The position numbers and the translations under genes are program-made. A DNA stretch of 64,000 nt from an uncultured Bacilli bacterium (GTDB lineage Bacteria > Bacillota_I > Bacilli_A > RF39 > UBA660), in assembly GCA_934168205.1 (NCBI GenBank), contig CAKPMX010000001.1:372001-436000 (forward strand), read 5' to 3'. The notes below the pieces were generated by a model. That model ran no database searches. It saw only the letters and a list, made by a program, of their open reading frames with translations, and was not told the origin of the DNA. Positions 9,086-17,088 of the stretch are shown here, piece by piece. Numbering within the stretch: the stretch's first letter is position 1; every line of letters begins with the position of its first letter.

Positions 9086-9394
9086 TTATTTTTCCGGTAT
9101 TTTGATAATAAATTCCCCATCTTTTGAATATAAATATTTTTCTCTAGCATATCTAGCAATATAATCAGGATCTTGTAACTTATTAACATCTACTCGTAAC
9201 TCTTCTTCCTTCTCTTTTAGACTTGCTAGTTTTTCATCTAATTCATTTTTTTCACGATATTTATCATATATTTCAACCCAGTAGTGTCCAATTGTAAAAG
9301 TAGTTACGATAATAATGGCTAAAGATCCTAATCCAAAAACAACAAGTCTTCTTTTAGTCTTTTTAACTGCACTAGAAGATTTTCTTTTTGCCAT
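9086..9394 (-). CDS. divIC: Septum formation initiator DivIC/FtsB-like
   Basis: A 102-residue bitopic division protein. A basic cytoplasmic N-terminus (KRKSSSAVKKTKRR) is followed by one membrane span (LVVFGLGSLAIIIVTTF) and an extracellular coiled coil (YDKYREKNELDEKLASLKEKEEE, shown in part) ending in the family hallmark DPDYIARYAREKYLYSKDGE. The start at 9394 is preferred over a GTG at 9409 because GGTGGGTGA lies at proper distance. DivIC joins FtsL and DivIB at the septum. It follows yabP and yabQ as in Bacillus. Confidence 0.92.
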   Translation of the reverse strand: MAKRKSSSAVKKTKRRLVVFGLGSLAIIIVTTFTIGHYWVEIYDKYREKNELDEKLASLKEKEEELRVDVNKLQDPDYIARYAREKYLYSKDGEFIIKIPEK

Positions 9395-9484
9395 ATTTGC
9401 GTCACCCACCTTATCACCATATATTATAAGCCCAATACAATGAAAGATTCAATAAACAAAAGAAAAAAAGGACTTACTTTACAG

Positions 9485-9760
9485 TCACTTTTTACGTAAA
9501 AATCCAAAAAAAGAATAACTTAAAAGAAATCCCAAAATTAAAAGTAATAAAAAATAAATATGTAAAATACCATTATTAATTAATTTAATACCTAAAAAAT
9601 ATATTAAAGAAAAATCAAATAAGAACAAAAAGTTACCCAGTATTTTAATTTTCTTATTTTTATTGAATAATAATCCATAATTTAAATTAGTAAAAACACT
9701 AAGAATAATTCCAAATAAAAATGAAAATACAAAACTATATATTTGTAGTTTTAAATTCAC
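9485..9760 (-). CDS. yabQ: Spore cortex biosynthesis membrane protein YabQ
   Basis: A 91-residue protein with about four hydrophobic segments. The short length, the pattern of a first span followed by a turn and KIKILGNFLFLFDF, and the position between yabP and divIC all match YabQ, a protein of the outer forespore membrane needed for cortex assembly in Bacillus. Sequence likeness alone is weak because the protein is almost all membrane. Its start overlaps the yabP stop by one base. Confidence 0.8.
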   Translation of the reverse strand: MNLKLQIYSFVFSFLFGIILSVFTNLNYGLLFNKNKKIKILGNFLFLFDFSLIYFLGIKLINNGILHIYFLLLLILGFLLSYSFFGFLRKK

Positions 9761-10053
9761 TACTTAAATAACCTATTAAAAATACTTTCTTCTTTATTCT
9801 TCTTAGTATTTTCTTCTACATAGTTAATACCAGAAACATTTCCTTTTATTGAAACATTCCCTTGCAAAGTATCAAGTTTAACTAACTCTAATTCACTACC
9901 CTTAATAACCATAAAACCCATAATTGTTTCTAATAAAAATTGTTCACTATCAAAATTCTCTATTTTTTTAACTCCTGTAATTATCAAACTCTTTCTCTCA
10001 AACAAATTAATACCATGATTATAACTGTTAATACTATTTTCTTGTTTATCCAT
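9760..10053 (-). CDS. yabP: Sporulation protein YabP
   Basis: A 97-residue protein of the YabP/YqfC family. It has the recognisable order HGINLFERKSLIITGVKKIE, then FDSEQFLLETIMGFMVIKG, then LDTLQGNVSIKGNV. Family members are sporulation proteins; YabP is needed early in the mother cell in Bacillus. AGGAGGAATTGT precedes the ATG. A CATATACTT element lies 18 bases upstream of the start (see 10071-10078), in keeping with mother-cell expression. Confidence 0.92.
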   Translation of the reverse strand: MDKQENSINSYNHGINLFERKSLIITGVKKIENFDSEQFLLETIMGFMVIKGSELELVKLDTLQGNVSIKGNVSGINYVEENTKKNKEESIFNRLFK

Positions 10054-10070
10054 ACAATTCCTCCTAACAA

Positions 10071-10078
10071 AGTATATG
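10071..10078 (-). promoter_or_regulatory. Possible SigE/SigK-type -10 element before yabPQ
   Basis: CATATACT on the minus strand, 18 bases before the yabP start. It resembles the SigE -10 (CATACAnT). No convincing -35 was identified at the expected distance. Similar elements precede the LysM gene, yabG and bofA. Confidence 0.35.
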
Positions 10079-10101
10079 ACAAAAAGAAAATATTAGAACA
10101 C

Positions 10102-10124
10102 AAAAAAAGATGCCTTAAGCATCT
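10102..10124 (-). terminator. Terminator overlapping the spoVG stop codon
   Basis: Stem AGATGC/GCATCT (10108-10113 with 10119-10124) is followed by seven T on the minus strand. The spoVG stop (10115-10117) is in the 5-nt loop. Confidence 0.88.
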
Positions 10125-10396
10125 TCCTCTTCTGAATCGTCTTCAGCATTTTTATAAGCTTCTAAAATAGCTTCTTCAAACATAGCACGAACTTCTGGAT
10201 TTATAGGATGAGCTATATCACGATAACCACCAGTAGCAGTCTTTCGGCTAGGCATTGCTATAAATAGTCCGTTGTCTCCTTCAATAATACGAATATCATG
10301 TACTGCAAAACTGTCATCTAGTAATACAGAAGCAATACCCTTCATACGAGATCCTTCTTTTTCAATTTTACGTACATTTACAGATGTAATTTTCAT
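10115..10396 (-). CDS. spoVG: SpoVG family regulator
   Basis: A 93-residue cytoplasmic regulator. It starts MKITSVNVRKI and carries the family core ASVLLDDSFAVHDIRIIEGD and GLFIAMPSRKT, followed by YRDIAHPINPEVR and an acidic tail. SpoVG proteins bind nucleic acid and influence asymmetric division, capsule and virulence genes in Firmicutes. It sits between yabP and the veg block. A promoter and a hairpin-like inverted repeat precede it. Confidence 0.97.
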   Translation of the reverse strand: MKITSVNVRKIEKEGSRMKGIASVLLDDSFAVHDIRIIEGDNGLFIAMPSRKTATGGYRDIAHPINPEVRAMFEEAILEAYKNAEDDSEEEDA

Positions 10397-10413
10397 ATGA
10401 ATTTTCCTCCCTC

Positions 10414-10433
10414 ATAAAGTATAATCACTTTAT
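10414..10433. promoter_or_regulatory. Inverted repeat in the spoVG leader
   Basis: Perfect 7-bp arms ATAAAGT and ACTTTAT are separated by 6 bp, just upstream of the ribosome binding site and downstream of the -10. It could be an operator or a leader hairpin. Confidence 0.45.
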
Positions 10434-10439
10434 ACAATT

Positions 10440-10468
10440 ATTTTATAATATAAAACTACAAAAATCAA
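10440..10468 (-). promoter_or_regulatory. Promoter of spoVG
   Basis: Minus-strand TTGATT (10463-10468) and TAAAAT (10440-10445) with 17 bp between them. In Bacillus spoVG is read by SigH; the elements here fit SigA better. Confidence 0.5.
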
Positions 10469-10497
10469 GCATTTTATAGCGAGTAAATATAGTAAAA

Positions 10498-11751
10498 TCA
10501 ATAAAAAGAACAATAAATAATAACATTATCCAAACTAGTATCAAAAGAGGCATTATATCTAGTAATTTTAAGCTTCTTATCTAACAAATACTTATAATTA
10601 TCTGTTCTATAAACTAATATAATTTTACCAGTTTCATTCAAAATCCTGTTCTTAATATTTAATAAAAGTTCATAAAACAAAGACGTATCACAATAATCAC
10701 CAATATTACTTAAATAAATATAGTCAAATTTTTCCATATTATCTAAATCTAAGTCAAATAACGAAGAAACATACATATTTAAATCAATATCATCATTTAA
10801 AAGTACACTCTTAAGTTTATTATAATTATCCTCACTACTCAAATATAAATTATGAGTTCTAAAAAAATCAATTCTTCTACCAATATTATCCAAATTATTA
10901 AATTCATAAGAACAAGACCAAGAAATATTTTTTACAAATGAAGAAACATCATCAGCATATAATGAAACTTTATTTATAATCTTATTTCTGATATCATCTT
11001 TTATAAAAGGGCTATATTGATTAAATTTATAATAAATATTATCTAAATCTTTATACATAGTTATAAATTCTTCATAATTATATTTCTTAATCATAGCCTT
11101 TTTAATCTCAAAATAATAATAAGCATATTCATTAATATCAACCAAGGTCATATTTTTACAACCCAAAAGACATGAGTTAAAGAAAAAATCCCCTGAAGCA
11201 ATTATTGAAAATATACTTTTATTACTTAAATCAGTATCATTAAAAAATGCTTTATCAGTAAACATTAGTTTTAAAGGTTCATTAGAAAATAAATAGACTC
11301 TAGACTTTTGTGAAAATAAAGTATCAATATCAAATAAATCATTAAATCTCTCATAATGAGCACATCTACTAGAAAAATATTTCCTATACAAACTACCAAA
11401 ATTATTACTTAAAATGTCATTTTTTAAACTTTCAGCATAATCAAAAACACTATTTAAAGAGTTTAATTCTTCTAAATTTAATTCTTCATTGTCATATATT
11501 TTTATAAAAAAGCCTTCCTGACAAGAAATTTCCAATGTTTTAATAAAACTATTAGGACCAAAAAATTCAAGTTCCATACTAACATCAGCTAACGTTACCG
11601 TGATAGATTCACCTACATTAACAAGCTTCAAAGAAAAAACTCCAGTTTTTTTACAAAAACTAGATAAAGACCGAATATAATAATTAACTTTTACTTTCCA
11701 ATCAAGATGATTTTCTAAATAGAAAAAGACATCTAACATATCATTATTCAT
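10498..11751 (-). CDS. DUF3419-like SAM-binding-fold protein
   Basis: A 417-residue cytoplasmic protein. Residues 181-210 (SIIASGDFFFNSCLLGCKN followed by MTLVDINEYA) resemble motif I of DUF3419/BtaA-like S-adenosylmethionine-dependent proteins, where a glycine-containing turn follows the first strand and an acidic residue ends the second. KFDYIYLSNIGDY (about 343-355) would be the motif IV strand, and KIILVYRTDN a later core strand. The first 150 residues are not recognised. It occupies the place where Bacillus has ispE and purR between veg and spoVG. The substrate is unknown. Confidence 0.5.
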   Translation of the reverse strand: MNNDMLDVFFYLENHLDWKVKVNYYIRSLSSFCKKTGVFSLKLVNVGESITVTLADVSMELEFFGPNSFIKTLEISCQEGFFIKIYDNEELNLEELNSLNSVFDYAESLKNDILSNNFGSLYRKYFSSRCAHYERFNDLFDIDTLFSQKSRVYLFSNEPLKLMFTDKAFFNDTDLSNKSIFSIIASGDFFFNSCLLGCKNMTLVDINEYAYYYFEIKKAMIKKYNYEEFITMYKDLDNIYYKFNQYSPFIKDDIRNKIINKVSLYADDVSSFVKNISWSCSYEFNNLDNIGRRIDFFRTHNLYLSSEDNYNKLKSVLLNDDIDLNMYVSSLFDLDLDNMEKFDYIYLSNIGDYCDTSLFYELLLNIKNRILNETGKIILVYRTDNYKYLLDKKLKITRYNASFDTSLDNVIIYCSFY

Positions 11752-11790
11752 ATCCTATCACCATAACAATTATAGCAAAACCATTCCTTA

Positions 11791-12003
11791 CTAATCAATT
11801 ATTTCTAAACTATCAACAAGCAAATCACTATAACTAAATGACTTAACTTTACTATTATCTAATGTAATAATAAAAATAGCTGGATATAAATCAGTTATAA
11901 TACCTTGAAACTCATCAACTTGATTCCTAGTACCCTTAAATCTAAATAAATGAACAATACCCTTATTACTAGCTACATACTCCTTTATTTTATCAAGTGT
12001 CAT
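11791..12003 (-). CDS. veg: Veg family protein
   Basis: A 70-residue protein that fits the Veg family: a short N-terminal helix, then a small SH3-like beta barrel with YPAIFIITLD and FSYSDLLVDSLEI, matching YPSVFVIQLD and SYADVLTESVQL of Bacillus Veg. In Bacillus, Veg stimulates biofilm gene expression. Its ATG overlaps the yabG stop (ATGA), so translation is probably coupled. The yabG-veg order is as in Bacillus. Confidence 0.88.
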   Translation of the reverse strand: MTLDKIKEYVASNKGIVHLFRFKGTRNQVDEFQGIITDLYPAIFIITLDNSKVKSFSYSDLLVDSLEIID

Positions 12004-12782
12004 CTTGGATACCCTACATACATAGTACCATTAGTTATAATACCACCTATGCCATCCTTACCATATTTTGTTTTTTCTATTAAATGAATCAAATCAATAC
12101 TTTTATTTCTATCCGACAATGCCAAAGAAGACGCAATAATAGCCGGATCAAGCGCATGAATATTAATTCTTTTCGGACTAGAAGCAAAGTTAGCACCAGC
12201 TTTTATCAATTCCTCATAATTAGACTGACAAGCACCAGCTATTATAATTAATTTATCATGACTCTTCTCATATTTTCTAGCAACCTTAACAGCATCTATA
12301 AAATTAATAGTATTTTGATAATTATTATTATCTTTCATATCATCTTTTTTAGAATAGTATGCATCATGTCCTGTAACTACAACAATATCCGGTTGAAACT
12401 CTTCTAGTAGAGCTAAAATTTTACCAGGCATTTCTATTTCTTTTAAAGTAATACCATTAGCTTTAACATTCATATCTTCATAAAACTTCATACATCTTTC
12501 CAAATAATCATTATCACCATCTATATGAAGTATTTTACCAGGTAAATAAAAATACTGACTTCTATCAATATTCAAATCTCTTACATTCTTTTCTATAATA
12601 CTTTTATCATCATTTTCTTTATGATCTAAAACTTTAACTAAGTCGTCAATATAAGAATCAGCAACTAGTCTTAAATCAACACCTTTTAAAAATACAATAT
12701 CTCCTTCAAAACCAACAATTTTAAATAAGATATCATGTTCATGTGATATCCTAGTTACCTGGTCACCTATTTTTAAATTCAA
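12000..12782 (-). CDS. yabG: Sporulation-specific protease YabG
   Basis: A 260-residue protein matching YabG, the cysteine protease that processes spore coat proteins and, in clostridia, spore pseudo-proteases. Family blocks include FKIVGFEGDIVFLKGVDLRL near the N-terminus, PDIVVVTGHDAYY (likely catalytic His139), IIIAGACQSNYEELIKAGAN (likely catalytic Cys185), FASSPKRINIHALDPA and GIGGIITNGTMYVG. The start is TTG with a strong GGGAGGGATAT ahead of it. It lies downstream of ksgA, as in Bacillus, but with three spore-wall genes in between. Confidence 0.96.
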   Translation of the reverse strand: MNLKIGDQVTRISHEHDILFKIVGFEGDIVFLKGVDLRLVADSYIDDLVKVLDHKENDDKSIIEKNVRDLNIDRSQYFYLPGKILHIDGDNDYLERCMKFYEDMNVKANGITLKEIEMPGKILALLEEFQPDIVVVTGHDAYYSKKDDMKDNNNYQNTINFIDAVKVARKYEKSHDKLIIIAGACQSNYEELIKAGANFASSPKRINIHALDPAIIASSLALSDRNKSIDLIHLIEKTKYGKDGIGGIITNGTMYVGYPR

Positions 12783-12798
12783 AATATCCCTCCCAATT

Positions 12799-12807
12799 AA
12801 GTATATA
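12799..12807 (-). promoter_or_regulatory. Possible sporulation sigma-factor -10 before yabG
   Basis: TATATACTT on the minus strand, 17 bases before the yabG start. AATATT lies about 14 bp further upstream, close to the SigE -35 pattern and spacing. It overlaps the terminator of the preceding gene. Confidence 0.35.
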
Positions 12808-12834
12808 AAAAAAAGAGCAGCAATATTACTCTTT
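12804..12834 (-). terminator. Terminator overlapping the stop of the SpoIID-like gene
   Basis: Arms AAAGAG (12812-12817) and CTCTTT (12829-12834) with a T run after them on the minus strand. The stop codon of the SpoIID-like gene (12826-12828) lies just inside the stem. Confidence 0.75.
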
Positions 12835-14181
12835 CTGTTTTGAATATTCTACAATATTATACCAAGTAACAGGATCTATAACACCAGTTGTTTCTTGGTT
12901 AAACATTGATTGTATTTTCATTACTGACCTTTCCATTAAGTCATCAAATATTCCTGATACCCGAACTCCTGGAATATTACCTGTCTGTTGACAAATCTTT
13001 AATAAAAATTTTTGTATAATCCTAACATCATCACCAGACATACCAAGTGCCAACAATCTACCTTGAAACAACTCATCTTCATACTGTACATACTCTTCTG
13101 GAATATTACGTATTGTGTCTAAATATACCGTAACTAACTTATTCCAAGTATCAGCATCAACTACACCCGTAGCCGGCAGACCATATTTTTTTTGAAAGTT
13201 TATTACCATTGCCTTAGTATTATCATTAAAAACACTATTAAGTCTTAAACTTGGTAAATCTGGATCAAAATAAGCAATTGTTAATAAAACATAATGTAAT
13301 ACTTGAACTCCTAAACCAACATCTGAATACTTAAGTTCATTACCATAATCATAAATAGCCTCTTCTTCACCTATTCCTTCAGAATAAATATCATTAACTT
13401 TTTTAACAGCATTATAAATATACTTTATTTTATACCAAGTAGAATAATCAACAATACCGGTAGGATTCAAGTTAAATATTTCTTGAAATTTTTTTACACT
13501 ATTTTGCGTATAAACATCAAAGACACCATTAACTCTAGGAATTTTAGGAATAGCTGGATAATTATTTGATATTCTATTTAATTCTCTCTGTATTATTCTT
13601 ACCTTATCACCAGCATTACCAAGTTCAATAGGATAACCAGGATAAGCACCAAACACTTCCCCTGTCGGAGCATCTTCTTTTATATTAACATCATTACCAT
13701 AATAATATTTTAATATTTCTAAAGGCGTTTTATTTTGTCTTGCCAAAGAGACACTCCCCCATTGTGATAACCCGTTACAAGTAGTAACTTTTCCATCACA
13801 ATAAACAGCATTTAAAGGTTGTATCTGACCAGTACGATAAATATAATTGTTAAATATTTGATCTACTTTTTTAGAAATAGCATCAAACACTTGTCTATTC
13901 TTAACAAATGACTGATCATACGCCGGTAATGACGTAATATCAAATGTATAACCTTTACTAGGATACCATTCATTATAAATACGATTTAACGCAAATGATA
14001 TTTGCGCAAGTATATTTGCCTCTATCGCACTATCAGGCCAAGTAGGATAAATTTCATTAGAAGCTACGTTTTTGATATAATCAACAAAAGGTAAACTTAA
14101 ATTTTCAGCTGCCTCATCAGGAGCCCCTAAATGTACTACTATCTCAGTTGGAATAGTAGGATAATTAATAACACCATTCAT
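12826..14181 (-). CDS. SpoIID-like and triple peptidoglycan-binding protein (spore cortex/coat type)
   Basis: A 451-residue protein. Residues 10-165 resemble the SpoIID/SleC-like domain known from clostridial spore proteins: EIVVHLGAP, ANILAQISFALNRIYNEWY, then CNGLSQWGSVSLARQ and ILKYYYG (GLSQWG at 137-142). Three PG_binding_1 repeats follow (about 187-250, 287-349 and 379-442), each with a D..TW core. There is no signal peptide, which fits a protein made in the mother cell and laid onto the spore. It follows the Ig-like gene by 2 bases. SleC itself has a similar SpoIID plus PG-binding order, so a cortex-related role is likely but catalytic activity is not shown. Confidence 0.75.
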   Translation of the reverse strand: MNGVINYPTIPTEIVVHLGAPDEAAENLSLPFVDYIKNVASNEIYPTWPDSAIEANILAQISFALNRIYNEWYPSKGYTFDITSLPAYDQSFVKNRQVFDAISKKVDQIFNNYIYRTGQIQPLNAVYCDGKVTTCNGLSQWGSVSLARQNKTPLEILKYYYGNDVNIKEDAPTGEVFGAYPGYPIELGNAGDKVRIIQRELNRISNNYPAIPKIPRVNGVFDVYTQNSVKKFQEIFNLNPTGIVDYSTWYKIKYIYNAVKKVNDIYSEGIGEEEAIYDYGNELKYSDVGLGVQVLHYVLLTIAYFDPDLPSLRLNSVFNDNTKAMVINFQKKYGLPATGVVDADTWNKLVTVYLDTIRNIPEEYVQYEDELFQGRLLALGMSGDDVRIIQKFLLKICQQTGNIPGVRVSGIFDDLMERSVMKIQSMFNQETTGVIDPVTWYNIVEYSKQKE

Positions 14182-14183
14182 AA

Positions 14184-14588
14184 TTATTCACCTGCACCTT
14201 CAAATGAAGAACTTATTATTGGAAATTGTATTGGTTGAATAATTTTTACATCATCAAAAATATATATAACATAATCTTTAGTCTCATTAGTATTTATATT
14301 TTTAGCAGTAATATTATAAGTAGTAAAAACAATATCATCTGCAGACTCTACATCGCTCTTCATTTCCTTTGTCGGTAAACTAATATTATCAATAATACCA
14401 GAAGAATCAGTAACACCTTCATAAAAAACAACTCGTTTACCATCAATATCTTTATAAATAGTAATATCAACATCTTTCAAAGGAAAAGCCTGATTAGCAG
14501 TAAACACTTGAACTTTTAAAAGTCCAGAACCAGTATTTTGACTAGCAAAATCTGGATAATTTTTACTATCATACAAAGTATCATTCAT
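14184..14588 (-). CDS. Ig-like/carboxypeptidase-regulatory-like domain protein
   Basis: A 134-residue protein. Residues 18-70 (GSGLLKVQVFTANQAFPLKD, then VDITIYKDIDGKRVVFYEG) have the beta-rich pattern of the carboxypeptidase regulatory-like domain, with a TDSSGIIDNISLPT turn typical of that fold. No signal peptide or catalytic motif is seen. The start at 14588 is favoured by GAAAGGGTG upstream. It lies between the LysM gene and the SpoIID-like gene in one operon, so a structural role in the spore wall is plausible. Confidence 0.6.
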   Translation of the reverse strand: MNDTLYDSKNYPDFASQNTGSGLLKVQVFTANQAFPLKDVDITIYKDIDGKRVVFYEGVTDSSGIIDNISLPTKEMKSDVESADDIVFTTYNITAKNINTNETKDYVIYIFDDVKIIQPIQFPIISSSFEGAGE

Positions 14589-14604
14589 ATAAAACACCCT
14601 TTCT

Positions 14605-15435
14605 TTATATTATTAATTTTTGACCAAGTGAAAGTAAATTACTAGTCAAATTATTTTTTCTTTTAATGGCATCTACTGTCGTATCAAACTTTCTTGCTAT
14701 AGAATAAAGACTATCACCAGCTTGAACAGTATAATAAGTATCACCAGTACTTGGAATTTTTAAAACCTGACCTATTGACAAGTTATTAGTACTAAGATTA
14801 TTAAGAGATTTTATTTCTGAAACACTTGTATTATATTTTCTAGCTATTGAATAAAGATTATCTCCTGATTTAACAGTATAAGTAATATAGTCCCCTGGAA
14901 CAACAAAGTCTTCACCATAACACTCCTCAACTGAAGATACACCTTTATTATCGTCTACTATTAAAACCTGACCTATTGATAATACATCAGTCTTTAAATT
15001 ATTATCTTTTTTAATTTTATCTACTGTAGTTCCAAATTTATTCGCAATACTATATAAACTATCACCAGCTTGAACAGTATAATTTACATAATCTGGCATT
15101 GTTGTATTATCACTATCATCCATATAACAAGGTATTCTAATTCTCTGTCCTATTGAAAGATTATTACTAGTTAAATTATTATATCTCTTAATAGCATCAA
15201 CAGTAGTATCATATTTTTTAGCTATAGAATAAAGATTATCACCCTTAACTACTGTATAAATAACACATTCAGAAGGATTATTCTCATCGTTTTTAGCAAC
15301 AATAAGTACTTGCAAAGGAACTATATTATCATCAGATAAATTATTTAATTCTCTTAATTTCTGAACACTAGTATTGAATTGTCTAGAAATACCATATAAT
15401 GTATCCCCAGATTGAACAACATATGTATTATTCAT
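14605..15435 (-). CDS. Five-LysM-domain protein, probable spore coat or cortex protein
   Basis: A 276-residue protein made almost only of five LysM repeats, at about 3-47, 57-102, 114-158, 183-228 and 232-276. Each starts Y.V..GD.LY.IA and ends LSIGQ.L.I. LysM binds glycan chains with N-acetylglucosamine. No signal peptide precedes the first repeat; the protein starts MNNTYVVQSGDTLYGI. This is common for spore-associated LysM proteins such as SafA or SpoVID relatives. The start at 15435 is set by AAAGGAG. A CATATACAT element 20 bases upstream may be a sporulation promoter. Confidence 0.85.
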   Translation of the reverse strand: MNNTYVVQSGDTLYGISRQFNTSVQKLRELNNLSDDNIVPLQVLIVAKNDENNPSECVIYTVVKGDNLYSIAKKYDTTVDAIKRYNNLTSNNLSIGQRIRIPCYMDDSDNTTMPDYVNYTVQAGDSLYSIANKFGTTVDKIKKDNNLKTDVLSIGQVLIVDDNKGVSSVEECYGEDFVVPGDYITYTVKSGDNLYSIARKYNTSVSEIKSLNNLSTNNLSIGQVLKIPSTGDTYYTVQAGDSLYSIARKFDTTVDAIKRKNNLTSNLLSLGQKLII

Positions 15436-15454
15436 AGAATTACTCCTTTCAATA

Positions 15455-15463
15455 ATGTATATG
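15455..15463 (-). promoter_or_regulatory. Possible sporulation sigma-factor -10 before the LysM operon
   Basis: CATATACAT on the minus strand, 20 bases before the LysM start and just after the ksgA terminator, so the operon needs its own promoter here. It resembles the SigE (CATACAnT) or SigK (CATAnnnTA) -10. Confidence 0.35.
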
Positions 15464-15475
15464 AAAAACAAGCAC

Positions 15476-15508
15476 AAAAAAACCCTATAAAATAATAAAT
15501 TATAGGGT
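15476..15508 (-). terminator. Terminator of ksgA
   Basis: A 9-bp perfect stem ACCCTATAA/TTATAGGGT (15482-15490 with 15500-15508) followed by T on the minus strand. Confidence 0.9.
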
Positions 15509-15514
15509 GATTAA

Positions 15515-16318
15515 TTATTCACTATATAACTCATTCGCAAGTTCTACAAAAACTTTAACAGGTAAAGCTTCAGCTCTAACAGACAAATCATATCCATACT
15601 TACTTAAAACTAACAAAACTTTATTCAAATCATAATTAATCAAATTATTTTTAATAGTTTTTCTTTTATGTTGAAAGCTATCTCTAACAATCTTCTCAAA
15701 AAAATGACAATCAGCAAGTTCATACTTATTTTCTTTTTCTTTAAAAGAAATAATAACACTATCTACATTAGGAACAGGAACAAATTCATTCCTAGAAACC
15801 AAGAACTCTTTACGAGCATCAAAATAATACTGTAATAAGACAGAAATAGAACCATAGTCCTTACTTCCCGGTCCTGTTGTAAATCTATCACCAACTTCTT
15901 TCTGCACCATCATAACTATTTTTTTAAATTTCAACTTACTATCTATAAGCTTCAAAATAATTGGTGTAGTTATATAATAAGGAACATTACTAACAAAATA
16001 CAAATTTTCATAATCATATTTTGAAACATCACCACATAAATCAGAAGTTAAAAAGTCTTTAAACAAAACCTCTACGTTATTTAGACCTTCTAATCTACTA
16101 TAAAGTTCATCTTTTAAGTCTTCATCTATTTCATAAGCTAGTACATTATCAGCTCTTTTAGCAAGTTCTCTAGTCATAATTGCGCCACCTGGACCAACTT
16201 CAATAACTAAAGATTTTTCTTTAATATCCGCAACATCTACAATTCTTTTAACTACACTTATATTCTTCAAAAAGTTCTGTCCAAACTTTTTCTTAAAATC
16301 AACATTATATTTTTCCAT
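15515..16318 (-). CDS. rsmA: 16S rRNA adenine dimethyltransferase
   Basis: A 267-residue enzyme, also called KsgA, that dimethylates two adjacent adenines of helix 45 in 16S rRNA. KKFGQNFLKN at the N-terminus, EVGPGGAIMTRELAKRA for SAM binding, VLAYEID, and NVPYYITTPII (the NxPY target-base motif) are all present. PVPNVDSVIISF and the C-terminal helical domain are complete. GGGTGATG precedes the ATG. The gene lies between the SipW module and yabG. Confidence 0.97.
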   Translation of the reverse strand: MEKYNVDFKKKFGQNFLKNISVVKRIVDVADIKEKSLVIEVGPGGAIMTRELAKRADNVLAYEIDEDLKDELYSRLEGLNNVEVLFKDFLTSDLCGDVSKYDYENLYFVSNVPYYITTPIILKLIDSKLKFKKIVMMVQKEVGDRFTTGPGSKDYGSISVLLQYYFDARKEFLVSRNEFVPVPNVDSVIISFKEKENKYELADCHFFEKIVRDSFQHKRKTIKNNLINYDLNKVLLVLSKYGYDLSVRAEALPVKVFVELANELYSE

Positions 16319-16344
16319 TCAACATCACCCTTATAAATAAAAAA

Positions 16345-16998
16345 CTAAATAATTTCCAATTCTTCTTCCTTTGCCTTACTCTTCCATTTAGAAACTATTT
16401 TTAAAATATCAAATATTAAAATCGCAATAGCTGGTACTACTATTCCTAACATAAATCCATATGAGGTAGTTAAAAATCTTCTAACAGCACCAAGCTTAGG
16501 TATTTTTAAAATTACCTTTCCAAATATTCTATCTTCCGCAACTATTGAAGGATCCATAATACTGTTATTATCACCCTTAGTTCTAAATAAATATGCACCA
16601 GAACTAGATTTTTCTTTACTAACTATTCTATGTGTAACAGTTAAATCTGGATAGGATGGATCAATAGATGAGAATGTTATTATATCACCTAATTCCAAAT
16701 TTTTACCAGTTTCTCTTCTAATAACAATAGCATCATCAACATTAATTGTTGGTACCATACTTTGAGAAACAATAATATAGGCATCAAATAATGGTGTTTT
16801 ATTATTACCTTTACTTAAGTTATAAACTAAGTCACCAAAGTATAAAGCCATTACTAAACCAAAACCTATAAAGAAGACAAAAACTGCATATAAAAATGCC
16901 TGAGCTATAAAATGAAAAATATACTTTATTTTTTCAAAAGTACTCAACTCAGTCTGAAAATTATGCACTTTATCATTTAAATCAGCATGAATTCTCAT
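16345..16998 (-). CDS. sipW: SipW-type (ER-type) signal peptidase I
   Basis: A 217-residue membrane protease. The catalytic Ser80 lies in SQSMVPTI, and His123 in THRIV takes the place of the usual Lys, the mark of the ER-type/SipW subfamily. KGDNN (about 140) is the third conserved box. One membrane span lies at about 30-57 and a second near the C-terminus (about 179-203). In Bacillus, SipW processes TasA and TapA of the biofilm matrix. Here it follows three paralogous secreted proteins, so they are its likely substrates. Confidence 0.9.
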   Translation of the reverse strand: MRIHADLNDKVHNFQTELSTFEKIKYIFHFIAQAFLYAVFVFFIGFGLVMALYFGDLVYNLSKGNNKTPLFDAYIIVSQSMVPTINVDDAIVIRRETGKNLELGDIITFSSIDPSYPDLTVTHRIVSKEKSSSGAYLFRTKGDNNSIMDPSIVAEDRIFGKVILKIPKLGAVRRFLTTSYGFMLGIVVPAIAILIFDILKIVSKWKSKAKEEELEII

Positions 16999-17022
16999 GA
17001 AATTGCCTCCTAATCTATAACA

Positions 17023-17028
17023 ATTATA
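17023..17028 (-). promoter_or_regulatory. Possible promoter of sipW
   Basis: A perfect TATAAT on the minus strand lies 25 bases before the sipW start, after the hairpin that follows the first TasA-like gene. The -35 region (TAGATT, 18 bp away) is weak. Confidence 0.4.
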
Positions 17029-17063
17029 ATACTTATCAAAGTTAAAAATCTATATTTTTACAA

Positions 17064-17088
17064 ATAAAAAAGAACGCTTTACACGTCC
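17064..17088 (-). terminator. Short terminator or attenuator between TasA-like gene and sipW
   Basis: A 5-bp stem, GAACG at 17072-17076 with CGTCC at 17084-17088 (one G-T pair), is followed by a T run on the minus strand. The stop codon (17079-17081) is in the loop. The stem is short, so readthrough into sipW is likely. Confidence 0.5.
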
